This document shows, in pieces, positions 18,819 to 26,503 of a stretch of 64,000 nucleotides of DNA. How positions within the stretch are numbered: position 1 is the first letter of the stretch; every line of letters begins with the position of its first letter. The DNA comes from Clostridium lacusfryxellense (GTDB taxonomy: Bacteria > Bacillota > Clostridia > Clostridiales > Clostridiaceae): assembly GCF_018861735.1 (NCBI RefSeq), contig NZ_JAHLEB010000002.1, positions 172,604 through 236,603 of the forward strand. The letters run 5' to 3'. Made by a program: the position numbers and the translations under genes. The notes beneath the pieces are model-generated. The model made no database searches and was not told where the DNA came from. It was given only the letters and a program-made list of their open reading frames with translations.

Positions 18819-19397
18819 ATGTGGAATGAGCAAAAAATGTATAATTATTTAGAAAAGAATTTAAAAGAAGCTCGACTTAGACATAGTTTAAGTGTTAGTA
18901 AAACGGCAGAGTTACTTGCTGCCCAATATGATCAAAATATAGAAAAGGCACGAATTGCAGGATTAATACATGATTGTGCTAAGAATTTGACAGATGTACA
19001 ATTTATAAAAGTGGTAACAGACCACGGAATAGTAATTAATGAGACTGAGAGGCAAAATCCATCTATTTTGCATGGCCTTGTTGGAAGTCTAATAGCTAAA
19101 GAAGAAATGGGGATATGTGATGAGAATATTTTAATGTCTATTCGATATCACACTACTGGTAGAAAAAACATGAGTATTTTAGAGAAGATAATTTACATCG
19201 CAGATTATATTGAACCATTAAGGCAATTCAGTGGTGTAGATGAACTAAGATGTTTAATTGAAATAGATTTAGATAGCGCGATATTAAAATCATTTGATAA
19301 TAGTATAAATTATGTTATAAGTAAAAATGGAATGTTACATACGGATACAATTGATGCAAGAAATTATTTATTAAGTAAGAATAGTAGGTGTGAGTGA
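18819..19397 (+). CDS. yqeK: YqeK-family HD hydrolase (Ap4A hydrolase type)
   Basis: HD-domain phosphohydrolase. Bacterial YqeK proteins are symmetrical diadenosine tetraphosphate hydrolases. 192 residues. Metal ligands are in RHSLSVSKTA, the HDCAK doublet (about 51-55) and YIADYIEP. ATG behind GGAGGAGG. The end overlaps the LCP gene start by 8 bases. Confidence 0.94.
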   Translation: MWNEQKMYNYLEKNLKEARLRHSLSVSKTAELLAAQYDQNIEKARIAGLIHDCAKNLTDVQFIKVVTDHGIVINETERQNPSILHGLVGSLIAKEEMGICDENILMSIRYHTTGRKNMSILEKIIYIADYIEPLRQFSGVDELRCLIEIDLDSAILKSFDNSINYVISKNGMLHTDTIDARNYLLSKNSRCE

Positions 19398-20682
19398 GAG
19401 CATGAATAATAATAGTGATAATAAACGCAAAAAGATAATAAATTATAAAAGATTTGCGATTGTTACAATTACCGTTGTAGTGACGGCTCTTGTACTAGTT
19501 TTCGGATGTTTTTATTTCTATTTAGCTAAGTTTAATAATAGCGCAACAGATTTATCAGAAAATAGAGTATCAACTGGACTTAATGCAGATGATGTTGAAA
19601 GAATTAAAAAAGATGGAAAATCATGCAACATACTGGTTATGGGAGTGGATGTAGGGACTCCTGGTGCTACAAATGTTAATGATCCTAAGAGAACAGACAC
19701 ACTAATACTCGCACATTATAATGCGGAGAATAAAAAGATTAATTTGATTTCTATACCTAGAGATACTTTAATTCAAGTAAATGGGAAAAACCAAAAAATT
19801 AATGCTGCCCATGCTATTGGTGGTGTGAAATACGCTGTGGCTGCCGTAGAAACGCTACTTGATATTCAAATTGACTACTATGGCAAAATTAACTATGAAG
19901 GCTTTGATAAGGTAATTAATGCTATTGGTGGAGTAGATATGGATATAACAAGGCAGATGGATTATGATGATCCTACGCAAGATTTAAGCATTCATTTTGA
20001 CAAGGGTACATCAGTTCACTTAGATGGTAAAAAAGCTGAGGAGTTTTTTAGGTGGAGAAAAAATAATGATCTTTCTGGTTTTGAAAACGGAGACCTTGGA
20101 AGAATACAAAATCAGCATATATTTATTTCAAAAGTTATGGAAAAAGTAAAAAGTCCTATTATATTAATTAAAATTCCAAGCATTTTATCTGCAGTTAAAA
20201 GTTCTGTAGAAACCAATATGGATGCTAATGAGATACTTAAGTATGGCTATATATTTGCAACTATTGAGGATGGAAAACTTTCTATGGACACAATTAAGGG
20301 CGATTTAAAGGATGTAAAAGGTATATCATATGTAGTATATAGTGACGCTCAAAATGAAAAGATTATTTCGGAATTAAATAATGGTGACGTGTTAAACGTA
20401 GATAAGTCAAAGCTTAAAATAAAGATAATTAATGGCACAAAAACAGTGGGACTCGCAAGTGATTATTCATCATATCTTGTAGAAAACGGCTATAATAAAG
20501 CAGTAACAGGTAATGGTGACGCAGCTAGTAAAAGTAAAATTTCAGTATATAATGGTGACGAGAATATGAAAACTCAACTGAAAAAGGACTTCAAAATAGA
20601 CAATATCGAATTCTTATCTTCAAGTGATGGAGAATTTGATATAGTAGTTGTGTTAGGTGACGATCATAAGCTTATGCATTAA
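19390..20682 (+). CDS. LCP-family (LytR-CpsA-Psr) cell-wall ligase
   Basis: Transfers anionic or glycan polymers from lipid carriers to peptidoglycan. 430 residues: basic N-terminus, one membrane helix (about 23-47), an LCP domain with RTDTLILAHYN and ISIPRDTLI (Arg and Asp that bind pyrophosphate), and a LytR_C domain at the C-terminus. GTG 19390 overlaps yqeK; ATG 19402 is an alternative. The rsfS gene that usually follows is absent. Confidence 0.93.
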   Translation: MSESMNNNSDNKRKKIINYKRFAIVTITVVVTALVLVFGCFYFYLAKFNNSATDLSENRVSTGLNADDVERIKKDGKSCNILVMGVDVGTPGATNVNDPKRTDTLILAHYNAENKKINLISIPRDTLIQVNGKNQKINAAHAIGGVKYAVAAVETLLDIQIDYYGKINYEGFDKVINAIGGVDMDITRQMDYDDPTQDLSIHFDKGTSVHLDGKKAEEFFRWRKNNDLSGFENGDLGRIQNQHIFISKVMEKVKSPIILIKIPSILSAVKSSVETNMDANEILKYGYIFATIEDGKLSMDTIKGDLKDVKGISYVVYSDAQNEKIISELNNGDVLNVDKSKLKIKIINGTKTVGLASDYSSYLVENGYNKAVTGNGDAASKSKISVYNGDENMKTQLKKDFKIDNIEFLSSSDGEFDIVVVLGDDHKLMH

Positions 20683-20723
20683 TTTAAGTTATCAATATTA
20701 TAAATTTACAAGGGGGAGAAAAA

Positions 20724-21104
20724 ATGGAAAAAATAATAATAAACACAAATAATGCACCAGCAGCTCTTGGACCATATTCTCAAGCTGTAAAAGTAGGTAA
20801 TTTGCTATATACATCAGGGCAACTAGCAATAAATGTTGTAACAGGAGAATTTATTAATGATGATATAAAGAAGGCTACTAAACAATCTTTAGATAATGTA
20901 AAAGCTATATTAGAAGAGGCTGGAACATCTATGGATAAGGTAGTGAAAACTTTAGTATTTTTAAAGGACATTAGTGATTTTGATCTTATGAATGAAGTAT
21001 ACTCTTTGTATTTTAGTACAAATCCTCCAGCTAGATCTTGCGTACAAGTAGCAAAACTTCCTAAGGATGCATTAATAGAAATAGAAGTAATTGCTATTGC
21101 TTAA
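20724..21104 (+). CDS. ridA: RidA/YjgF-family enamine/imine deaminase
   Basis: Hydrolyses reactive enamine and imine intermediates from PLP enzymes to protect metabolism. 126 residues, the normal length, with APAALGPYSQAV, LYTSGQLA, and the catalytic Arg in PPARSCVQVAKLP with IEIEVIAIA at the end. RBS GGGGGAG. The end overlaps the next gene. Confidence 0.97.
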   Translation: MEKIIINTNNAPAALGPYSQAVKVGNLLYTSGQLAINVVTGEFINDDIKKATKQSLDNVKAILEEAGTSMDKVVKTLVFLKDISDFDLMNEVYSLYFSTNPPARSCVQVAKLPKDALIEIEVIAIA

Positions 21105-22053
21105 TGATAGATTAACCTATGTAGTTGGAGCAGATGTTGTTGACGTAAAAATAAGGGATTATCTAAAACATTCAGAGAAATTGTCTGGTAGATTTATAAA
21201 AAGTTCTGGCCTAACTGGGAAAATAAGTGTAAATGATAAGGTAGCAAAGCTAAACCATAGAGTAAAAACAGATGATAAAATAGAAATTGATATGAAGCGG
21301 GATGAACATCAAAACATTGAACCGGAGAAAATGGAGCTAGATGTAGTATATGAGGATATAGATCTCATTGTTATAAATAAAAGCCCTGGTATAGTAGTTC
21401 ATCCTACTCGTGGGTATCCATATGGAACTCTTGCTAATGGTGTCTTATATTATTTTAAGGAAAAAGGTGAAAATTGCATTGTTAGATTAGTTAGTAGATT
21501 AGATAGGGATACCTCGGGACTTATTATAATTGCTAAAAATCAGTTTTCACATATGGCATTAGCTAGGGACATGCATGGAAATGATGTACTTAAGAGTGAC
21601 TTGAAAAAACAGAGTGAGCTCGTCAAAACTTTTGAGAAAAGTTATATGGCTGTTGTGCATGGTAATATGGAGAAGAAGACAGGAACTATCGACTTGCCTA
21701 TTGGGAACCCTAATGAAGACAGTGCAAAAAGAGAAGTTTGGGAAGATGGACAAAGGAGTGTAACTCATTATGAAGTTATCGAATCTTTTAAAAATGGAGA
21801 TTTGCTAAAAGTGACTTTGGAAACTGGTAGAACACATCAAATCCGTGTTCATCTAAGTCATATCGGTCATCCACTCTATGGGGATAGCCTTTATGGTACT
21901 TGTGAAAGTGAATATATAGATAGGCAGGCACTTCATGCTTATAAATTAATTATTCCACATCCGAGGACTGGGGAACAACTTATACTTAAGTCTAAGCTCC
22001 CGGAGGATATAGAGAATTTGGTAAGCAAATTAAAGGCAGAAAGTGAAATTTAG
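21091..22053 (+). CDS. RluD-type 23S rRNA pseudouridine synthase
   Basis: 320 residues: an N-terminal S4-like RNA-binding domain (about 15-70) and the RluA-family catalytic domain with VSRLDRDTSGLIIIAKN carrying the catalytic Asp, plus LETGRTHQIRVHLSHIGHPL. The specific uridine target cannot be told (RluD/YlyB group). TTG start at 21091 or 21097, overlapping ridA, with no clear ribosome binding site, so translation is probably coupled. Confidence 0.93.
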   Translation: MLLLNDRLTYVVGADVVDVKIRDYLKHSEKLSGRFIKSSGLTGKISVNDKVAKLNHRVKTDDKIEIDMKRDEHQNIEPEKMELDVVYEDIDLIVINKSPGIVVHPTRGYPYGTLANGVLYYFKEKGENCIVRLVSRLDRDTSGLIIIAKNQFSHMALARDMHGNDVLKSDLKKQSELVKTFEKSYMAVVHGNMEKKTGTIDLPIGNPNEDSAKREVWEDGQRSVTHYEVIESFKNGDLLKVTLETGRTHQIRVHLSHIGHPLYGDSLYGTCESEYIDRQALHAYKLIIPHPRTGEQLILKSKLPEDIENLVSKLKAESEI

Positions 22054-22064
22054 AAATTAAAATG

Positions 22065-22112
22065 AAAAAGAAACTAGTATAAACTAAATTTAGTTTGCAC
22101 TAGTTTCTTTTT
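22065..22112. terminator. Bidirectional terminator between the RluD-type gene and dacF
   Basis: AAAAAGAAACTAGT (22065-22078) pairs with ACTAGTTTCTTTTT (22099-22112). The loop contains a second palindrome, AAACTAAATTTAGTTT (22081-22096). The T-runs on both strands suit the two convergent genes. Confidence 0.9.
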
Positions 22113-23391
22113 ATTGTTTTCTATTATTTAAGTTATTTACAAATCTATTAAGTCTTTTTTTTCTTCTTCTTTTTTTCTTTATTCCACGTCTTATGAAAAG
22201 TAATATTATTAAGATAGGCACAAGGTATTTGAGTATATTTACAATGGATGGGGATATTTTTGAGTTTTTCGTGAATGTATTAGTTAGGGGTACTATTTTT
22301 TTAGAATAGTCTATTCCACTAGATAATTCTAAATTGTAGGAATCCTTTCCTAAAGTAATTATGGCTTTACTTACTAAATCACCTTTTTTTATAGAAGATA
22401 AATTTGGTTTAGTTTGCTCAGTCTTAATAGTTGGAGTTAAATTTGCCTTTTTTTCTTTAACAACATATAGATCTTTTGTCGCAAGGAGTGGAAGTGCTGT
22501 TCCATCATCTAACGTTAAGTTTGAGACTACATCATCCTTTTTAAACTGCTCCGAAAGCTCAAAATTATCAAAACCATAATTTAATAACTTTATACTATCT
22601 GGAAAAAACGTTTTTACAGGGTCATGTACAAGTGCAACTATAAGCTTGTGGCCATTTCTATTGGCTGTGGCAATATAAGAATGTTTTGATTGAATAGTGT
22701 ACCCTGTTTTTCCACCTTCGCTACCAGGATAATAGTATTGGTCGGCTTTTTGTATTAATCTATTCTCATTCCAAAGAGGCCGCTTAGCTTTGGATTTATT
22801 TGTTACTGCCATTAAATATGAAGGAGTAGTTGCTATTACTTTGTACTCGGGATGTTTAATAAGTTCCTGCATAATTAATGATAAACCGTAGGCTGAAGTT
22901 TTATGATTAACATCATATAGTCCATTGGGATTTACAAAATTAGTATTCTTACAACCTAAAGAGTTTGCTTTTTTGTTCATAAGTTCAGCGAAATTTTCTG
23001 TTGAACCGCTTATGTGTTCAGCGAGTGCTACAGCGCAATCATTGGCTGAGGCTAATATTAATCCATATAACAATTCTTTTATGGAGATTTTTTCACCTGC
23101 AATTAGATATATTTTTGAACCATCAGTCATCTCAGCATTTTTGCTTACAGTTACAATATCGTCTAACTTAGTATTTTCTAAGACTAAAAGTACTGTCATT
23201 ATTTTAGTGGTGGAAGCTGGAGGGTAAGCAGAATCTTTATTTTTTTGATAAAGCAGTTTACCAGTAGTAGCATCCATTAAAACAACACTATCAGCGGATA
23301 CCTCTGGTGGAGAAGACAGCGCTTTAACTGCTGGGAATGTATTAAACAGTAAAAAAAATGATGTTATTATTATTGTGATTAACCTTTTCAT
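22111..23391 (-). CDS. dacF: D-alanyl-D-alanine carboxypeptidase (DacF/PBP5 family)
   Basis: Trims peptidoglycan stem peptides. 426 residues: signal peptide (about 1-25), the peptidase S11 domain with Ser60-Thr-Thr-Lys63, Ser115-Ala-Asn117 and the GGKTGYT motif, then a PBP5_C-like domain. A C-terminal membrane helix (about 386-402) follows, with a very basic Lys/Arg tail. Reads opposite to its neighbours. GGGAGG site on the minus strand at 23399-23404. dacF is often expressed in the forespore; no sporulation promoter is claimed here. Confidence 0.95.
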   Translation of the reverse strand: MKRLITIIITSFFLLFNTFPAVKALSSPPEVSADSVVLMDATTGKLLYQKNKDSAYPPASTTKIMTVLLVLENTKLDDIVTVSKNAEMTDGSKIYLIAGEKISIKELLYGLILASANDCAVALAEHISGSTENFAELMNKKANSLGCKNTNFVNPNGLYDVNHKTSAYGLSLIMQELIKHPEYKVIATTPSYLMAVTNKSKAKRPLWNENRLIQKADQYYYPGSEGGKTGYTIQSKHSYIATANRNGHKLIVALVHDPVKTFFPDSIKLLNYGFDNFELSEQFKKDDVVSNLTLDDGTALPLLATKDLYVVKEKKANLTPTIKTEQTKPNLSSIKKGDLVSKAIITLGKDSYNLELSSGIDYSKKIVPLTNTFTKNSKISPSIVNILKYLVPILIILLFIRRGIKKKRRRKKRLNRFVNNLNNRKQ

Positions 23392-23540
23392 AGATTACCT
23401 CCCAGTTTTTCAATATTTATAGTATATCAAAAAAATCATTTCTTAGCGATAGTATTTACGAAAAGTTGTCAATAATTCTATATATAAAGGGAAAATAACT
23501 AATAATTGTATAACATTCTCGAAGTTGGTTAGGAGGAATT

Positions 23541-24242
23541 ATGAAAAATAAGGAAAAGATAATTGGATCTATGGTTATTTTGGTTATAAGCGTTGTCTGT
23601 ATAATTTCTGGTTACGTTTTATCAAGACCAAAAGAAAATGTTAATGTTACAGATTATGAAAATATGTTTGTAGAAACTGGTAAAACATCAGAAAAAAAGG
23701 TTGTAACGGATCCTACTCAGCCTGAATCAAATAAAGCAGCTGTCAGCAATGCAAAAGTAGAAGTGGATACTAAAATAGAAGATAGTAATATCAAAGTAGA
23801 TATAAAGGGTGCTGTTAAAGAACCTGGTGTTTATGAAATAAAAAAAGGAAGTAGGGTAACTGACCTTATAAAACTTGCTGGTGGGGGAACTAGTGATGCT
23901 GATCTTGATGCTACAAATCTTTCTGCAAAATTAAATGATGAGGACTGCATTGTTATTAATAAAAAGGGTGAGGAAGGTAAAACACAAATCACTCAGATTA
24001 ACCCTCAAGGCTCGACTACTTCAAGTGCAGGGGCAGGTGACAAAGACTCTATTGTTAACATAAATACTGCAAGCAAAGAAGAACTTATGACACTTACAGG
24101 AATAGGAGAGGCTAAAGCTGGTGTTATAATTGAATATAGGGAGCAGAATGGAGGATTTAAATCTGTGGACGAATTAACAGAGGTTGGTGGTATCGGGGAA
24201 AAGACGTTAGGTAAATTTAAAGATAAAATAGACATAAAGTAA
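23541..24242 (+). CDS. comEA: ComEA-like DNA-binding competence protein
   Basis: Membrane-anchored double-stranded DNA receptor for natural transformation. 233 residues: N-terminal membrane helix (about 9-28), a variable linker, an SLBB domain (about 88-140, VDIKGAVKEPGVYEIKKGSR) and a tandem helix-hairpin-helix domain (INTASKEELMTLTGIGEAKA). AGGAGG upstream. ComEC is 11.5 kb downstream rather than adjacent. Confidence 0.93.
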   Translation: MKNKEKIIGSMVILVISVVCIISGYVLSRPKENVNVTDYENMFVETGKTSEKKVVTDPTQPESNKAAVSNAKVEVDTKIEDSNIKVDIKGAVKEPGVYEIKKGSRVTDLIKLAGGGTSDADLDATNLSAKLNDEDCIVINKKGEEGKTQITQINPQGSTTSSAGAGDKDSIVNINTASKEELMTLTGIGEAKAGVIIEYREQNGGFKSVDELTEVGGIGEKTLGKFKDKIDIK

Positions 24243-24387
24243 CAACTCATATAAATAATAACCCGTAAAATAATATGGGATAAATGTATATTTATATAAT
24301 TTAAGGGTAGGATATATAAATGTACAAGAAAAGTTTAAAGTATGTAGATTAGAATAAAACAATTCGACAAAATCAAACATATTAACA

Positions 24388-24416
24388 TTGAATACAGCAT
24401 TATAATATGGTATAAT
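24388..24416 (+). promoter_or_regulatory. Strong orphan promoter in the comEA downstream gap
   Basis: TTGAAT (24388-24393), 17-base spacer ending in TGG (extended -10), TATAAT (24411-24416). No + strand gene follows. A structured stretch and a terminator do. Confidence 0.65.
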
Positions 24417-24421
24417 AACTA

Positions 24422-24583
24422 TTGTACATTGGACATGAATAAGTAACATTATGGTTAGTAGTTATAGACCTTTATTATTTTAAATGTACAATCGGTGTAA
24501 AGTTTAGTAACACATATTCCCATCAATTAAATAGACATATTGCGGCTTAGATACATACTTTTATGTTATCTGAGTCGCTTTTT
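24422..24583 (+). ncRNA. Candidate small non-coding RNA (about 160 nt)
   Basis: Begins at the predicted start of the promoter at 24388-24416. The 5' arm ATTGTACATT (24421-24430) is perfectly complementary to AATGTACAAT (24483-24492), with smaller internal pairings such as TAAC with GTTA. It ends in a rho-independent terminator: a 12-bp stem 24542-24553 with 24567-24578, two G-U pairs, inner CATA/TATG pairing, then five T. No open frame longer than about 10 codons with a ribosome binding site is present. It does not match 6S, SRP, tmRNA, RNase P or a riboswitch class that I recognise. The rest of the gap (24243-24387) holds nothing I can identify. Confidence 0.55.
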
Positions 24584-24593
24584 ATATTCAATT

Positions 24594-24621
24594 AAAAAAA
24601 AGAGCTTTTAGCTCTTTTTTA
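24594..24621. terminator. Terminator of the winged-helix gene, probably bidirectional
   Basis: AAAAGAGCT and AGCTCTTTT pair across a TTT loop, with A/T runs on both sides. It overlaps the stop codon of the minus-strand gene. Confidence 0.8.
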
Positions 24622-24879
24622 TTTTTCTGTTTCTTCATCTTTTTCAATAAATTCTATTCCACTAGGTTCAATTTTATAATTTCCTCTAACTGCTTGTTTA
24701 GTTATAAATCTTTTTTTCATTAGAGATTCAAGAGAAGATTTTAACAATCTAATATTGCCTTTACCATTTCCTAAATTAATCGCGAGTTTTATTTTTGCTA
24801 TGCTTTGTGGTGATGAAGATCTATTTTCATAAAGATATTTAAATATGCTATCTTCAATTTCTTTTATGTCATCTTTCAT
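24619..24879 (-). CDS. Small winged-helix-like protein, possible transcriptional regulator
   Basis: 86 residues, unrecognised family. The pattern of helices (IEDSIFKYLYEN, QSIAKIKLAINLG, IRLLKSSLESLMKKRFI) and a final beta-wing (GNYKIEPSGIEFIE) resembles compact winged helix-turn-helix domains. Strong AAAGGAGG on the minus strand. It diverges from the V-ATPase operon, and the shared gap contains an 11-bp palindrome over the ATPase promoter, so a regulatory role there is a testable inference. Confidence 0.75.
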   Translation of the reverse strand: MKDDIKEIEDSIFKYLYENRSSSPQSIAKIKLAINLGNGKGNIRLLKSSLESLMKKRFITKQAVRGNYKIEPSGIEFIEKDEETEK

Positions 24880-24975
24880 AGGAATCCTCCTTTAATAATA
24901 TATTTAATCATGAAATATAAGTATACTACATGAGTTAGAGAAAAAAAAGGAAAAACATTTATTACTAATGCGTAT

Positions 24976-25004
24976 ATAATGTCGAAAATCGCGTTCGACA
25001 TTAT
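24976..25004. promoter_or_regulatory. Palindromic operator-like site over the V-ATPase promoter
   Basis: ATAATGTCGAA (24976-24986), 7-base spacer, TTCGACATTAT (24994-25004): perfect 11-base arms. The right arm contains the -35 hexamer TCGACA (24995-25000). No other copy was noticed in the window. Confidence 0.6.
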
Positions 25005-25023
25005 CCTATAAGGGTAATATAAT
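24995..25023 (+). promoter_or_regulatory. Promoter of the V-type ATPase operon
   Basis: TCGACA (24995-25000; one base from consensus TTGACA), 17-base spacer, TATAAT (25018-25023). The leader to 25100 holds a second palindrome AGATAATA-CT-TATTATCT (25025-25042). Confidence 0.65.
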
Positions 25024-25100
25024 AAGATAATACTTATTATCTAGAACTATAAGTAAAAATCAGTATTATATATTATTTCTAAAATGTTGGGGGTGATGCT

Positions 25101-25415
25101 TTGAAATTTGTAATGAACAAAATAATGAGTATAGATAAAGACGCGCAAAACTATAGAAAGAACATTGATGAACTATTGAGTGAAAAACAAAATGAACTTG
25201 AGAATATAATAAATGATTTAATGGCTAGATTTGAAGAAGAATGTAAAAATATCAAGAGGGATATAAGTAATGAAAAAATCTTGGAAGCTGAGAATACGGC
25301 TAAAAATATAAGAAAAGAGAAAGAGGAAAATTTACACAGCATTAATGACAGATATCAAGCTAATAAATTAGAATTAGTAGATGCAGTATTTAATAGAGTA
25401 ATAAAGCTATTATAG
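25101..25415 (+). CDS. V-type ATPase subunit H/G-like peripheral stalk protein
   Basis: 104 residues, almost entirely charged coiled coil (Glu/Lys/Asn-rich, about 10-95), as in the peripheral stalk H/G subunit of A/V-type ATPases. It should pair with subunit E (29306) to form the stator. TTG start behind GGGGGTGAT. First gene of the operon, 11 bases before subunit C. Coiled-coil sequence is weakly diagnostic, so position carries the call. Confidence 0.8.
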   Translation: MKFVMNKIMSIDKDAQNYRKNIDELLSEKQNELENIINDLMARFEEECKNIKRDISNEKILEAENTAKNIRKEKEENLHSINDRYQANKLELVDAVFNRVIKLL

Positions 25416-25426
25416 GGGTGTAATAT

Positions 25427-26467
25427 ATGGGAGATATCGTTAAGTTTAGCGCTGTAAATTCTAAAGTAAAGGCATTAATTGGGAAGATGTTAAGTCAAGA
25501 TCAATATATTAAATTATTAAATTGCAAAGACTTTATAAGCACTGTTAAAGTCTTAAAAGAAGAAACAAGTTATAGTGAATTTTTAGAATCATATAATTTA
25601 GAAAAAATACATCGTGGTAACTTGGAAAATATTTTACATATGCACTACATAAGTACATATAGTAAATTTATAAAGTATTTTAATGGCGAATATAGGAATC
25701 TTATGAAGGTTTTGTTTTTAAGGTGGGAGATAGAAGATTTAAAAGTAATTATTAGAGGTAAATACCTAGGGCGAAGCTTAGATGAAATAGAAAATCGGTT
25801 AATTGCAAGATGTTCGTTAAATACAATAAATTATGATTATTTATTAGCATTTAAAAATGTAGAAGATGTAATATATGGATTAAAGAAGAGCATATATTAT
25901 AAGAATCTAAAAAACTTAGCTAAAGATGCTAGTGAAAAAGGTTTGTTTAGGATTGAGACAGAACTTGATTTTTTATATTTCACGTCAATTAAAAAAGAAC
26001 TTAAGCATTTAAGTACTGAGAATAAAGAAGCAGTGCAAAGTATAATAGGTATGGAGGTTGATCTTTTAAATTTAGGATGGATATACAGGGGAAAGACTTT
26101 CTACAAAATACGGCCTGAGGAACTATTTAATTATACTATATATAATGGATATAAACTTCCAAAGGAAAAGATTAGAAAACTATGTTATGTAAATGATATG
26201 GTAGATTTTCACAATTTAATAGAAAAAACGCCATATGCATATATATATGAAAAAGATGATTCGGTGATTATTGAAAAACACGAACGTGAATATCAAAAAA
26301 AATACTTCAAAAAAATTATTAGAGAAAATGAAACTAATATTAGCGTGCTTATGAGTTATTTTATGATTTATAGAATTGAAATAAAGGATATCATTTCAAT
26401 AATAGAGCAAAAGAGGTATTCCATTGATTTGAAAGAAGGTATTAAATATATATCTCTCACATTATAA
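25427..26467 (+). CDS. atpC: V-type ATPase subunit C
   Basis: 346-residue V-ATPase subunit C/d-type protein, the central socket between rotor ring and shaft. Family features include the N-terminal NSKVKALIGKMLSQDQY, WEIEDLKVIIRGK around 100 and GMEVDLLNLGWIYRGK around 205. Mostly alpha-helical, no membrane segment. Same symbol as the unrelated F-type epsilon subunit gene in some systems; ntpC is the synonym. Confidence 0.92.
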   Translation: MGDIVKFSAVNSKVKALIGKMLSQDQYIKLLNCKDFISTVKVLKEETSYSEFLESYNLEKIHRGNLENILHMHYISTYSKFIKYFNGEYRNLMKVLFLRWEIEDLKVIIRGKYLGRSLDEIENRLIARCSLNTINYDYLLAFKNVEDVIYGLKKSIYYKNLKNLAKDASEKGLFRIETELDFLYFTSIKKELKHLSTENKEAVQSIIGMEVDLLNLGWIYRGKTFYKIRPEELFNYTIYNGYKLPKEKIRKLCYVNDMVDFHNLIEKTPYAYIYEKDDSVIIEKHEREYQKKYFKKIIRENETNISVLMSYFMIYRIEIKDIISIIEQKRYSIDLKEGIKYISLTL

Positions 26468-26503
26468 CCTGTTACTTACAATCTAATTTTAGGAGGTGAT
26501 TTT

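Noticed and set aside
24308..24351. Ten-codon frame with a GGGTAGGA site in the comEA downstream gap
   Set aside because: Too short and no conserved feature; could occur by chance in AT-rich DNA.
24207..24449. Minus-strand frame of 80 codons across the comEA end and the gap
   Set aside because: Overlaps comEA and the candidate RNA promoter; Tyr/Phe-rich translation with no ribosome binding site.
24976..25004. Reading the V-ATPase palindrome as a LexA box
   Set aside because: The arms contain TTCGACA/TGTCGAA, not the GAAC-N4-GTTC core of the Gram-positive LexA site.
25001..25018. ATTATCC/GGGTAAT pairing as a terminator before the V-ATPase operon
   Set aside because: It lies within the promoter spacer and no T-run follows; fortuitous or only part of the operator region.
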